Shown in pieces: positions 48,409 to 57,631 of a stretch of DNA of 64,000 nt; within the stretch, counting starts at the first letter, position 1; each line of letters starts with the position of its first letter. The DNA is from Hymenobacter metallicola. GTDB taxonomy: Bacteria > Bacteroidota > Bacteroidia > Cytophagales > Hymenobacteraceae. Below the pieces are notes generated by a model. That model did not search any database and had not been told where the DNA came from. It saw nothing but the letters and a program-made list of their open reading frames with translations. Where the stretch lies: positions 124,001 through 188,000 of the forward strand of contig NZ_SRMB01000004.1 in NCBI RefSeq assembly GCF_004745645.1. The letters are read 5' to 3'. The position numbers and the translations under genes were made by a program.

Positions 48409-49430
48409 CAGGTCAACGTTAGGGTGAGATGGACGCGGTACTCCGTGGGGCCGTCGTCGACGTGCAGCGCGTGGCGGCCGGGGTAGTGCAGGGCCAGGCG
48501 GCGGTGCAGGTTTTGCAGGCCCGTACCGGCAGTGGTCGGGGCTGGCGCGGGGTGCGGCAGTCGGCCGTTGGCCACGGTGCAAACGCACTCCGCGCCTCGC
48601 AGCCGGATCAACACCGTGACCCAGGCCTGCGGGTCGGTGGTGCTCACGCCGTGCTTAAAGGCATTTTCCAGGAAGGTAATCAGCAGCAGCGGGGCAATGC
48701 GCACCCCTTCAACTGGGCCTTCGACCTCGAACTGCACCGGAACGGGGGCGTTGAGGCGCAGCTTTTCCAGGCTGATGTAGTTCTGCATGTACTCGATTTC
48801 CTGGCTGAGGGCCACGGTGGCATGGTTCGACTCGTAAATCATGTAGCGCATCATCTGGGCCAGCTTGGCCACCACCTCCGGCGTGTTCGGCGACTGGGTG
48901 TAGGCCAGGTAGTAGAGGTTGTTGAGCGTGTTGAAGAGGAAGTGCGGGTTGATCTGGGCCTTGAGCAGCTTGAGCTCGGCCGTGAGCTGCTCGTTTTCCA
49001 GGGCCCGGGTGCGGGCGTCAAGGGCAAACCAGCCCACCACGAAGTGCAGCATGCTCAGGAAGGCCACGATAAACAAGGTACCCACCACCACCGAAAACAC
49101 GAAGGCTCCCGACTCCACGTAGCTCTGCTGCATGGGCCCCACCGCCAGTTGCCGCTGCACCAGCACCCGCACGGCTACCACCAGGGCAAAGGGGGCGGCC
49201 AGCTCCAGCAGGTAGCGCCCGAGCTGCTGCCGCCGCAGCCCGCGGGGCAGCAGGTAGAAAAAGTTGAGGTAGCCGATGAGCAGGTTGCTCACCAGCGGCA
49301 CCAGCGAATTGGCCAACGCCAGCCGCCAGCCCGCCTCCCGGCTGATCTGGTAGAAGTAAAACGAAAAGTAAACGCCCCAGAACGAGAGGTGCAGCAGCAG
49401 CACCCGGTGGCGGCGAAGAAGCCCGAGCAT
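48408..49430 (-). CDS. LytS/YehU-type sensor histidine kinase
   Basis: 340 residues, ATG at 49430. Four membrane helices in the first 135 residues, no periplasmic sensor domain of note, then the His_kinase domain: LLKAQINPHFLFNTLNNLYY with His163, and an HATPase part with FLENAFKHGV and GTGLQNLHRRL. It pairs with the LytTR regulator encoded immediately after it. The gene at 49688, divergently oriented 257 bases away, could be one of its targets. Confidence 0.94.
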   Translation of the reverse strand: MLGLLRRHRVLLLHLSFWGVYFSFYFYQISREAGWRLALANSLVPLVSNLLIGYLNFFYLLPRGLRRQQLGRYLLELAAPFALVVAVRVLVQRQLAVGPMQQSYVESGAFVFSVVVGTLFIVAFLSMLHFVVGWFALDARTRALENEQLTAELKLLKAQINPHFLFNTLNNLYYLAYTQSPNTPEVVAKLAQMMRYMIYESNHATVALSQEIEYMQNYISLEKLRLNAPVPVQFEVEGPVEGVRIAPLLLITFLENAFKHGVSTTDPQAWVTVLIRLRGAECVCTVANGRLPHPAPAPTTAGTGLQNLHRRLALHYPGRHALHVDDGPTEYRVHLTLTLT

Positions 49431-49687
49431 GGCGGTAAGTACAGATGGGTCCCCAAGATACCCGCCGCACCGCGGGCAACCCGCACGCCCCGCCGGATTT
49501 TCGACCGTTGCCCGGTTTCCCTCGACCCTTAGCCCGGCAAGAGTACCGAATGCGGAACCAGCCAGTGGTTGAGCAAAACCCGGCAAGGGCCGAATAAGCC
49601 GGCATAACGGTCGAGTAGCGCGGGGAAGCCGACGGCGCCGGGCGTACTTGGCTCCCGTCTTTTTCCCCTCCCCTTATCCTCTACACT

Positions 49688-50431
49688 ATGAAACTTTCCG
49701 GCTTACTGCTGGCCCTGGGCCTGACCAGCACCGCGCATGCTCAATCTACTTCAGCGCCTACCGACACGCTGCTGCTCACCCCGCGCCGCAGCGTTGACGG
49801 GCAGCTTATCCGGCCCTTCTCGGCCCGCTACACCATGCTTATGCGCCGCCAGGGCCAGGAGAAGCCCGTCGGCAGCGTGGCTACTTCCTACGAGTACCTG
49901 ACCCGAGCGGGGCAGGAACTTGGGCTCAAGCGGTCCGTCATTACCTTTCCCACCGGCGCTATCGTCGACAGCGGCACCGTGGACCGCCGCACGCTCTACC
50001 CCCGCACCCACCGCTCCCACCAGCCCAACGGCCGCACCCTGGCTCTGGACTTTGCTGGGCCCCGCGTCACGGGCTTCAACCAGGTGGGCGCCCAGCGCAC
50101 CGCCGTCGACCTGACTACTTCGGCGCCCCTATTCGATTCCTTCTCGGCTGACCTGGTAGTGCTGGCCCTGCCACAAAGGGCCGGGCAGGCCTTCAAGTTT
50201 GCCCAGTACGTGTACGAGAAGGGCGGCCTGGACTGGGTGCGGGGCCGCATTGTGGGGGCCCAGCCCCTGCCTGCCCCCGACGGCAAAGCCAGCCGACCGG
50301 CCTGGGTGGTGCAAACCTTCGGCGCGGACCAAAGCACCGTCACGTACTGGCTCGACGCCTCGACCCGCCGGCTGCTCCAGGTAGAGTTTGCGGGGGCCGG
50401 CCGGGAGCTGATTATGCGGCAGGTGGAGTAG
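49688..50431 (+). CDS. Exported protein, DUF3108-like
   Basis: 247 residues with a signal peptide (MKLSGLLLALGLTSTAHAQ). The remainder is a predicted beta-rich lipid-carrier-like fold, of the LolA/LolB or DUF3108 type: SARYTMLMRRQGQEKPVGSV, DSFSADLVVLALP, and RPAWVVQTFGADQSTVTYWL with a C-terminal RRLLQVEFAGAGRELIM, the common end of DUF3108 proteins. Periplasmic location is likely. Divergent from the LytS kinase. Confidence 0.6.
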   Translation: MKLSGLLLALGLTSTAHAQSTSAPTDTLLLTPRRSVDGQLIRPFSARYTMLMRRQGQEKPVGSVATSYEYLTRAGQELGLKRSVITFPTGAIVDSGTVDRRTLYPRTHRSHQPNGRTLALDFAGPRVTGFNQVGAQRTAVDLTTSAPLFDSFSADLVVLALPQRAGQAFKFAQYVYEKGGLDWVRGRIVGAQPLPAPDGKASRPAWVVQTFGADQSTVTYWLDASTRRLLQVEFAGAGRELIMRQVE

Positions 50432-50626
50432 CGCGGGGGTAGTTAGTACACTTCGGCTATGTTGTTCAACTGCTCCAGTAAGGGGTGACGGGTGATGCTA
50501 GGCAGTGAAGGTGGGGCGCAGGCTCCGCCTTTTTGATTTGTAATGAACTATGAGCAACTCGGCTTAGTAGCACTCGGTCACCAGTTATGGCTATTCGTCT
50601 ATGGTGCTGCTGTATGGGGGTTCGAC

Positions 50627-51235
50627 TTAATCCAGTTGCTGCTTCCTGGGAAACAGACTGGAGAAGTAGTCATACAACGCGTTGAATCTTGCCGCCTGCC
50701 GTTTGTTCTCCGAACTATGTAGCGGACCAATATCAACTTGGATATCATGTTCACGCTCCAAGCGGACCCATCCACTTACATCATCAGTCTGCTCAGAATA
50801 CATCTTTGGCTCAGTGTATACTGTGTCTATGTTAGATATTTGCACTGACTCAATTACCGATTTGGTTAGCGCGAAAAGGCTATCCGCCTGAGGAGCAGTC
50901 ACTGCTACCTCTACCGTATCAATGAGCAGTCTGCCTCTGGCGCCGGTTTGCTGATCATAGCTATACTCTCGCCTTGCATGGTAAGCATACATCACGGTGC
51001 TCTTCTCCTCTGGTAGATGGCGAAACTGCCGAAACCGATAGGACTTTCGCCTCAAGCTATACTTCGAGCTAGACCACTCCAGCCCCCCGGATACTTGAGC
51101 TTCAAGGATATATGAGTATGTTCTCTTGACAGTAAATGCCTCCTTTCCAGTAGGCTCACATGATGCAACAACACCTAGCAAAGCTGATAGTCCCACGTAT
51201 TTGCCAACGCATACTGAGAGTGAGTTGCTGTTCAT
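50627..51235 (-). CDS. AT-rich orphan lipoprotein
   Basis: 202 residues from the ATG at 51235 (a second ATG is three bases upstream). Signal peptide with lipobox (GLSALLGVVASCEPTG), then a mature part rich in Tyr, Ser and Arg (RKSYRFRQFRHLP, YHARREYSYDQQTG, and a C-terminal NALYDYFSSLFPRKQQ). The coding DNA is about 43 percent G+C over 50701-50880 by hand count, while the flanking genes are near two-thirds, so it was probably acquired. No family recognised. Confidence 0.65.
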   Translation of the reverse strand: MNSNSLSVCVGKYVGLSALLGVVASCEPTGKEAFTVKRTYSYILEAQVSGGLEWSSSKYSLRRKSYRFRQFRHLPEEKSTVMYAYHARREYSYDQQTGARGRLLIDTVEVAVTAPQADSLFALTKSVIESVQISNIDTVYTEPKMYSEQTDDVSGWVRLEREHDIQVDIGPLHSSENKRQAARFNALYDYFSSLFPRKQQLD

Positions 51236-51378
51236 CATGAGGAGCCTGATTGACCAATTAACCAAAGCTATTTATTCTCTTCTATTCGTTCCTCAACACT
51301 AGATATATAGCTCCCACCTCAACCGTATATCCCCCTTTTTCTATACCTTCCCGCGTCCATTTTCATCTTCCTATCCTT

Positions 51379-54300
51379 ATGCTTATCCCCCGATTATCCC
51401 ACCTGTTGCTCCTGGTGTGGCTGGTAGTGCTATGTGCCTGCTCCAAGTCGGGCTCTTCGGATTCCAGCCCCGAGGGCGAGGAAATCAGCCCGTATCAAAA
51501 TATCGTTTTTACCTTCGATGAGCCCGTGGGCGAAGGCCGCGTGAGCCGCTGGGATACGCTGCAGTACGTGCAGTTTGAGCCCGCCGTGCGCGGCAAGTTC
51601 AAGTGGACCAGCGACCGGGAGTTGACCTTTTCCCCCTCCGAGCCCTTCCGGCCTGCCACGGCATTTGAGGCCCAGTGGCGGCCTGTAGCCCTGGAAGCTC
51701 TCAAGCTCAAGAAAGAGCCCCCGCTGAGCAAGCGCAAGTTTCACACCCCGGCCCTGCAGATGCACGAGCCCCAGCTCTTCTGGAGCCAGAGCCGGCGGGC
51801 GGCGGGCACAGCCGAGATGCGGGCCAACCTGCTCTTCAACTACGCCGTGAAGCCGGCCGATATCCAGCCCCTGCTGAAAGTAACCCAGGACGGCAAGCCC
51901 GTAGCCTTCGAGGTGGTATCGGCGGAGGCCGACAGCGTAGTAGGCGTAGCCCTTACCCAGGACGTGCGCCCCGGCTCCCCCGTCACGCTGGAGCTGGCGC
52001 CCGGCCTGCACCCTGTGGGCTCGGATAGAGCTACCACCAAAGCCCTGACCGCGCAGGTAGCCGTGCCCGACCAGCAAACGTTGCTGGTGCGCGAAGTGGT
52101 GGCCTCCATCGTAGAGGGCGACCCGGTGATTACGGTGCTGACCAACCAGCCCGTGTCGGCGGCGGAAGTACCGGCGTTGCTGAGCGTAGAGCCGGCCGTG
52201 GACTACGCGGTGGAAGCCCTGGAAAGCGGTTTTACTTTGAAAGGCGGCTTTGATGTGGACAAGACCTACCAGATCAGCTTGCGCAGCGGCTTGCGCGGGG
52301 CCCTGGGCGGGCAGTTGGCCGAGCCTTTCACCCAGACGGCCGCCTTCGTGGATGAGCGGCCTAGTTTGAGCTTTGCCAACGGCGACAAGGCCATGTACCT
52401 CGACGCGCTGGGCACCCGCAACCTGGGCGTGCGCATCGCCGAAATCAAGCAGGTGCAGGTCACCATTGCCAAGGTCTACGCCAACAACATTCAGCAGCTC
52501 CTGCGCAACGGCCAGCAGTACGGCTACGACTACGACGAGGAAGGCGGCAGCGACGAAGGGGACGGCGGCGACGGTGGCTACGAGGACAAGTCGTACAACT
52601 ACTACGACGTGGAGCAGCTGGGCAACGTGCTGACCGAGCGGACCTACACCGTGGCGGCCATGCCCAAGGAAAACGGCCTGCGCCTGCTCAACCTGAGCTT
52701 CAAGGACCTGGAGTTTACCGGCCCCATGAAGGGCCTCTACGTGGTGAAAGTGCAGGACACCGAGCGGCAGTGGCTGCAAGTCAGCAAGCTGGTGTCGGTG
52801 TCGGACATCGGGCTGATTGTGAAGCAGGGCAAGGCCGGCCGCACGCTGGTATTCGCCAACTCCATCCGCAACGCTAGCCCGCTTGGCGGCGTGAACGTGC
52901 GCTTCGTCAGCTCCAACAACCAGGTGATTAGCAGTGCTACTACTAATAGCGCCGGCGTGGCCGTGTTCGACAGCACCGCCGCCACCAGCCGCTTCCGCCT
53001 GACGATGGTGACGGCCCAGCGCGAGTCGGACTTTACTTTTCTGAACCTGCCCAGCAGCCGGGTCGAGACGTCGCGCTTCGACGTGGGCGGCCTGCAAAGC
53101 AACGCGGCCCGCTACCAGGCCTTCCTCTACGGCGACCGGGACCTGTACCGCCCCAGCGACACCATCCAAACCAACACCGTGATTCGTACCGAGGGCTGGC
53201 TGGCCCCGCCGGCCAACCTGCCGGTGAAAATCCGCCTGCTGCTGCCCACGGGTAAGGAATACGCCAACCTACGCAAGAAGCTTTCGGCCGACGGCTCATT
53301 TGAGTCGCGCTTTATCCTGCCCGCCGGCGTGATGACCGGCCTCTACACCCTGGAAGTACTGACCGGCAACGACGTGCTGCTCACCTCGCGCACCATCTCG
53401 GTGGAGGAATTCATTCCCGACCGCCTCAAGGTGACGGTGAAAGCCGCGCCGGCCGTGGTGGGCCCGGGCCAGGCTGTGAATGCCAACATCACGGCCATGA
53501 ACCTGTTTGGCCCGCCGGCCTCCGACCGGAAGTTTGAGGTGGAATTCTCGCTCAAGGAAAAGCCCTTCAACCCCAAGAAGTACGCCGACTACAACTTCTA
53601 CATCAACACCGGCGAAAACCGGCGCCGCGGCTACGGCTACCAGGAAAACACCGCCATTTCCGACCGGTTCGAGAAAACCGTGCGCGAAGGCACCACCGAC
53701 GCCAGCGGCAACGGCACGGCCACCTACGAAGTACCCGACTACCAGGACCTCGGCACCCTGGAAGGCTCGGCCTTTGCCACGGTATTCGACGAAAGCGGCC
53801 GGCCCGTCAACCGCCTCGCCACCTTCGAAGTGCAGACCCAGCCGGTGATGTTCGGTATTCAGAATCTGCCCGAGCTGGTCAGCACCCGCCAGGCCCAGAC
53901 CCTGCGCTTCGTGGCCCTGACGCCCAAAACCGCCCAGCCCACGCGGGCCGAAGCCCAGATTAAAATCGTGCGGCTCTTGTGGGAAACGGTGATTGAGCGC
54001 CAGGGCGGGCGCTACCGCTACACCTCCCAGAAGCGCGAGCAGGCCATCCTGACCCAGAACCGCACCATTGACGGCATGTTCACGCTCGACTTCACCCCGG
54101 CTTCGTCGGGCGAGTACGAGGTGCGCATTTCCCGGCCGGGCGCGGCTACCTACGTGGCCAGCCAGATTTACGCCTACGGCTACGGCGACACCCAGAGCAA
54201 TTCCTTCGAGGTCAACAACGAGGGCGAGGTGACGATTGAGGCCGACAAGGAGAAATACCAGCCCGGCGAAACGGCCAAGCTCCTGCTCAAAACGCCCTTC

Positions 54301-56901
54301 GCCGGCCGGGTGCTCATCACCGTGGAGCGCGACAAGGTGCTCGACCATTTCTACGTCAACACCGATGAGAAGTCGGCACGGGTGAGCATCCCGATTCGCG
54401 GCAACCACGTGCCGAATATTTACGTGACGGCCACCGCCATCCGCGAAATCACCGACAACCGCCTGCCGCTCACCGTGGCCCGGGGCTTCGTGCCGCTGAC
54501 CGTGGAAAAGCCCGGCGCCAAGCTGCCCGTGACCCTGACCGTAGCCGAGCAGAGCCGCTCCCAGACCTGGCAGACCCTGGAAGCCAGCACCGCCCCCGGC
54601 GCGGCCGTGACCTTTGCCGTGGTCGATGAGGGCATTCTGCAAATGAAGGACTACCGCACGCCCGACCCTTACGGCTACTTCTACCAGAAGCGCGCCCTGG
54701 AGGTGCAGGCCTACGACGTATACCCCTTCCTGCTGCCCGAGCTGGGTACCAGCTCCTCCGGCGGCGACGGGGCCGACCTCTCGCGCCGCACCACGCCCGT
54801 GCCCTCGCGCCGGGTGAAGCTGCTGGCCAAGTGGAGCGGGGTGCTGCGGGCCGATGCCAACGGCAAAGTGCGCTACAAAGTGCGCATCCCGCAGTTCAGC
54901 GGGGCCGTGCGCGTCATGGCTGTGGCGTACAAGGGCGACGCCTTCGGCTCGGCCGAGCAAACCATGCGCATCGCCGACCCGGTGGTTATCAGCACCAGCC
55001 TCCCCCGCTTCCTCAGCCCCGGCGACACAATTGACGTGCCCGTGACGCTGACGAATACGACGAAAGAAGCACTGGACATATCTATTAAACCTGAGCTAGC
55101 TGGCCCATTAGAATCCGCCGAGTCTATGCTCTTTACTCCTCCGGCTGGCAAGACTCAAAAGCTCCCTGGAGTGTCCGGCGTATTGGTAAGGATTCCGGCT
55201 AACTCTGAGAAAAGAGTACCATTCAAATTAAAAGCGGGCCAGCAGATTGGGAATGCGAAAGTTACCATTGTCGTCAGCAGCCGAAAGGAGCAGTTTACTG
55301 AGGTCATCGAAATCCCCGTTCGCCCCGCCTCGCCCTTAGAAAAGGTATCCGGCTCGGGGGTGGTGCAAGGCGGCCGCAACCAGAATCTGAACCTGAAGAC
55401 CAACTTCCTGCCGGCCACGCTGCGCAGCCAGCTGGTGGTGAGCCGCTCGCCGATGACGGAGTTTGCCAAGGATTTGCGCTACCTGTTGCAGTACCCCTAC
55501 GGCTGCCTGGAGCAAACCGTGTCGGCGGCTTTCCCGCAGCTGTACTACGGTGACTTGACGGCCACGCTCAGCCAGAAAACCGGCAAGCAGGCCAAGGGCA
55601 CGCGCTTCAACCCGAACTACAACGTGCAGGAAGCCATCCGCAAAATCGAGTCCCAGCAGCTCTACAACGGCAGCCTGAGCTACTGGCCCGGCGGCGACTA
55701 CGACAACTGGTGGGCCACCACTTACGCCGCCCACTTCCTGCTCGAAGCCCAGCGCGCCGGTTTCGAAGTGAACAAGAGTAACCTCGACAAGGTGCTGCAA
55801 TACCTGCAGGCCCGCACCCGCAAGCGCGAAACCGAGGAGTACGACTACTTCGACGTGAGCACCATTGCCCGCCGCAAGGTCATTGCCAAAAAGGAAATTC
55901 CCTACAGCATCTACGTGCTGGCCCTGGCCGGCCGCCAGGATGCCGTGGCCCTGAACTACTACAAGTCGAACCGGCAGCTGCTGGCCCAGGACTCCCGCTT
56001 CCTGCTGGCCGCGGCCCAAGCCGTGGGCGGCAACCAGAAAGCCTACCGCGACCTGCTGCCCACCACCTTCACCGAAACCGCCGCCCACCGCGCCTTCGAC
56101 GGCTCGTTCTACTCCCCTATCCGCGACGAGGCCCTGGTGCTCAACTCCCTGCTCGAAGTTGACCCCGGCAACGCCCTGGTGCCCAAGCTCACCCGCCAGC
56201 TCAGCCGCCAAGTGAAGCAGGCCCGGTGGCTGAACACTCAGGAACGGGCGTTTTCGCTGCTGGCCCTGGGTAAAGTCGCCCGGCAGAACGCTAAGAGCAC
56301 GGCTACGGCTTCCTTGCTGGCCGATGCCAAGGAAATCGGCAAGTTCTCGGGCCCGGATTTGACCGTGAACAACGTGGCCAACCGCCAGGTAGCCCTGCGC
56401 ACCACCGGCACCGGTAGCTTGTACTACTTCTGGGAAACCGAGGGCGTGTCGCCGCTGAACACCGTGCGCCAGGAGGATTCCTTCCTCAAAGTGCGGCGCG
56501 AGTTTTTGAACCGGAACGGCCAGCCCGTCAGCAGCACTACCTTCCGGCAAAACGACCTGGTGGTGGTGCGCATTACGATTCAGTCGGCCGATGCGGCGGG
56601 GGAAGTACCCAACGTGGCCATTACCGACCTGCTGCCCGCCGGCCTGGAAATCGAGAATCCGCGCATCGGGGCCGTGCGCGACATCGACTGGGCTAAGGAC
56701 GCGGCCACGCCCGACTACCTGGACATGCGCGACGACCGGATCAACCTGTTTACCACCGTCAGCACCGCGCCCAAGTCGTTCTACTACGTGGCCCGGGCCG
56801 TGTCGAAGGGCACTTTCCGCCTCGGTCCCGTCAGCGCCGACGCCATGTACAACGCCGAGTACCACAGCTACAACGGCGCCGGCGTGGTGCGGGTACGGTA
56901 A
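51379..56901 (+). CDS. Bacterial alpha-2-macroglobulin with thioester
   Basis: 1840 residues. Lipoprotein signal (LLLLVWLVVLCACS). The N-terminal macroglobulin-like domains are followed by the bait-region part and the MG10/A2M domain (RQTWQ-like segments, VDEGILQMKDYRTPDPYGYF in pieces, AEQTMRIADPVVISTSLPRF) and the thioester domain with YPYGCLEQTVSAAFP, where Cys1376 and Gln1379 form the reactive bond, then an alpha/alpha toroid and a receptor-binding-like end. Such proteins trap proteases that attack the periplasm. An Asp/Glu/Gly-rich loop (near 390) is unusual. A 280-base stretch near 55047-55325 has lower G+C than the rest of the gene. Confidence 0.96.
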   Translation: MLIPRLSHLLLLVWLVVLCACSKSGSSDSSPEGEEISPYQNIVFTFDEPVGEGRVSRWDTLQYVQFEPAVRGKFKWTSDRELTFSPSEPFRPATAFEAQWRPVALEALKLKKEPPLSKRKFHTPALQMHEPQLFWSQSRRAAGTAEMRANLLFNYAVKPADIQPLLKVTQDGKPVAFEVVSAEADSVVGVALTQDVRPGSPVTLELAPGLHPVGSDRATTKALTAQVAVPDQQTLLVREVVASIVEGDPVITVLTNQPVSAAEVPALLSVEPAVDYAVEALESGFTLKGGFDVDKTYQISLRSGLRGALGGQLAEPFTQTAAFVDERPSLSFANGDKAMYLDALGTRNLGVRIAEIKQVQVTIAKVYANNIQQLLRNGQQYGYDYDEEGGSDEGDGGDGGYEDKSYNYYDVEQLGNVLTERTYTVAAMPKENGLRLLNLSFKDLEFTGPMKGLYVVKVQDTERQWLQVSKLVSVSDIGLIVKQGKAGRTLVFANSIRNASPLGGVNVRFVSSNNQVISSATTNSAGVAVFDSTAATSRFRLTMVTAQRESDFTFLNLPSSRVETSRFDVGGLQSNAARYQAFLYGDRDLYRPSDTIQTNTVIRTEGWLAPPANLPVKIRLLLPTGKEYANLRKKLSADGSFESRFILPAGVMTGLYTLEVLTGNDVLLTSRTISVEEFIPDRLKVTVKAAPAVVGPGQAVNANITAMNLFGPPASDRKFEVEFSLKEKPFNPKKYADYNFYINTGENRRRGYGYQENTAISDRFEKTVREGTTDASGNGTATYEVPDYQDLGTLEGSAFATVFDESGRPVNRLATFEVQTQPVMFGIQNLPELVSTRQAQTLRFVALTPKTAQPTRAEAQIKIVRLLWETVIERQGGRYRYTSQKREQAILTQNRTIDGMFTLDFTPASSGEYEVRISRPGAATYVASQIYAYGYGDTQSNSFEVNNEGEVTIEADKEKYQPGETAKLLLKTPFAGRVLITVERDKVLDHFYVNTDEKSARVSIPIRGNHVPNIYVTATAIREITDNRLPLTVARGFVPLTVEKPGAKLPVTLTVAEQSRSQTWQTLEASTAPGAAVTFAVVDEGILQMKDYRTPDPYGYFYQKRALEVQAYDVYPFLLPELGTSSSGGDGADLSRRTTPVPSRRVKLLAKWSGVLRADANGKVRYKVRIPQFSGAVRVMAVAYKGDAFGSAEQTMRIADPVVISTSLPRFLSPGDTIDVPVTLTNTTKEALDISIKPELAGPLESAESMLFTPPAGKTQKLPGVSGVLVRIPANSEKRVPFKLKAGQQIGNAKVTIVVSSRKEQFTEVIEIPVRPASPLEKVSGSGVVQGGRNQNLNLKTNFLPATLRSQLVVSRSPMTEFAKDLRYLLQYPYGCLEQTVSAAFPQLYYGDLTATLSQKTGKQAKGTRFNPNYNVQEAIRKIESQQLYNGSLSYWPGGDYDNWWATTYAAHFLLEAQRAGFEVNKSNLDKVLQYLQARTRKRETEEYDYFDVSTIARRKVIAKKEIPYSIYVLALAGRQDAVALNYYKSNRQLLAQDSRFLLAAAQAVGGNQKAYRDLLPTTFTETAAHRAFDGSFYSPIRDEALVLNSLLEVDPGNALVPKLTRQLSRQVKQARWLNTQERAFSLLALGKVARQNAKSTATASLLADAKEIGKFSGPDLTVNNVANRQVALRTTGTGSLYYFWETEGVSPLNTVRQEDSFLKVRREFLNRNGQPVSSTTFRQNDLVVVRITIQSADAAGEVPNVAITDLLPAGLEIENPRIGAVRDIDWAKDAATPDYLDMRDDRINLFTTVSTAPKSFYYVARAVSKGTFRLGPVSADAMYNAEYHSYNGAGVVRVR

Positions 56902-56920
56902 GTAAAGGTCATATCAAATT

Positions 56921-57074
56921 GAACGTCATGCCTGATCTGTCGTCCGCTTGTCGAAGCATCTCTACCGCAATGGTATTGATTACTTCTTCAACGAAGCGGT
57001 AGAGATGCCTCGACTGTGCTCAGCATGACAATATCGTTGCACGCAAGATGTCTCCGCTGGTCGACATGACGTTC
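56921..57074. repeat. Nested palindromic intergenic element
   Basis: Three nested inverted pairs: GAACGTCATG (56921-56930) with CATGACGTTC (57065-57074); GTCATGCCTGA near 56925 with TCAGCATGAC (57020-57029); and GTCGAAGCATCTCTACCGC (56950-56968) with its inverse at 56996-57014, 18 of 19 positions. The core GTCGAAGCATCTC resembles a dispersed repeat that I recall from Hymenobacter intergenic DNA. No open frame. Confidence 0.75.
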
Positions 57075-57151
57075 TTTTCCTCAGGTCAATCGACGTAGAT
57101 AAACCACTTACGACCACAACCTTTCCTTCCACACCTAACCCTTTCCTTTCT

Positions 57152-57481
57152 ATGGTCAACCTCCGCGTTGTCTTGATTGCCTCCGTTGTTATGCTGCTGG
57201 GCCTGATCCTGTGGATGGGCTACTTCTTCTACTTCCGCACCGACGGCCGCGGCCACGTGGTGCAGGAAGCCGACAGCCCCGAAGCCGCCGCCCGGGGCCA
57301 GCGCCTCCTCGCCCGGGCCGACGCCCTCACCAACCAGCAGCAGTACGACCAAGCCAAAGCCCTGCTCGACTCCCTGCGCGATGCCGATGCCAACCCCAAC
57401 GTGTTTATTAGCACCGACGAGATGATACAACGCTTCGACACGCTACGGGTGCGCCGCGCCCGGACGCAAGCCGCCCGGTAG
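57152..57481 (+). CDS. Small single-pass membrane protein
   Basis: 109 residues: one membrane helix (VVLIASVVMLLGLILWMGYF) after a short basic start, then a helical soluble part (EAAARGQRLLARADALTNQQ, QYDQAKALLDSLRDADANP) that resembles one or two TPR helices, ending basic (TLRVRRARTQAAR). Function unknown. It starts after the palindromic repeat, 250 bases past the macroglobulin gene and in the same direction. Confidence 0.65.
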   Translation: MVNLRVVLIASVVMLLGLILWMGYFFYFRTDGRGHVVQEADSPEAAARGQRLLARADALTNQQQYDQAKALLDSLRDADANPNVFISTDEMIQRFDTLRVRRARTQAAR

Positions 57482-57631
57482 TCTGCCTGCTGCTCCTAGC
57501 TCAACCGCAGCTTTTTATTGGCGCTACCGTACGTATTTCTGTCACTAGCTCACAGCCGGCCGCCTTTGCGGCCGGCTGTGGCATTTGGGGCCACTATAAT
57601 ATAGTTCAGCTACTCTACATCCGGTATTCTC

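Noticed and set aside
51430..56865. Three long minus-strand frames opposite the macroglobulin gene
   Set aside because: His/Gly/Val-rich translations typical of antisense shadow; no motif and no promoter.
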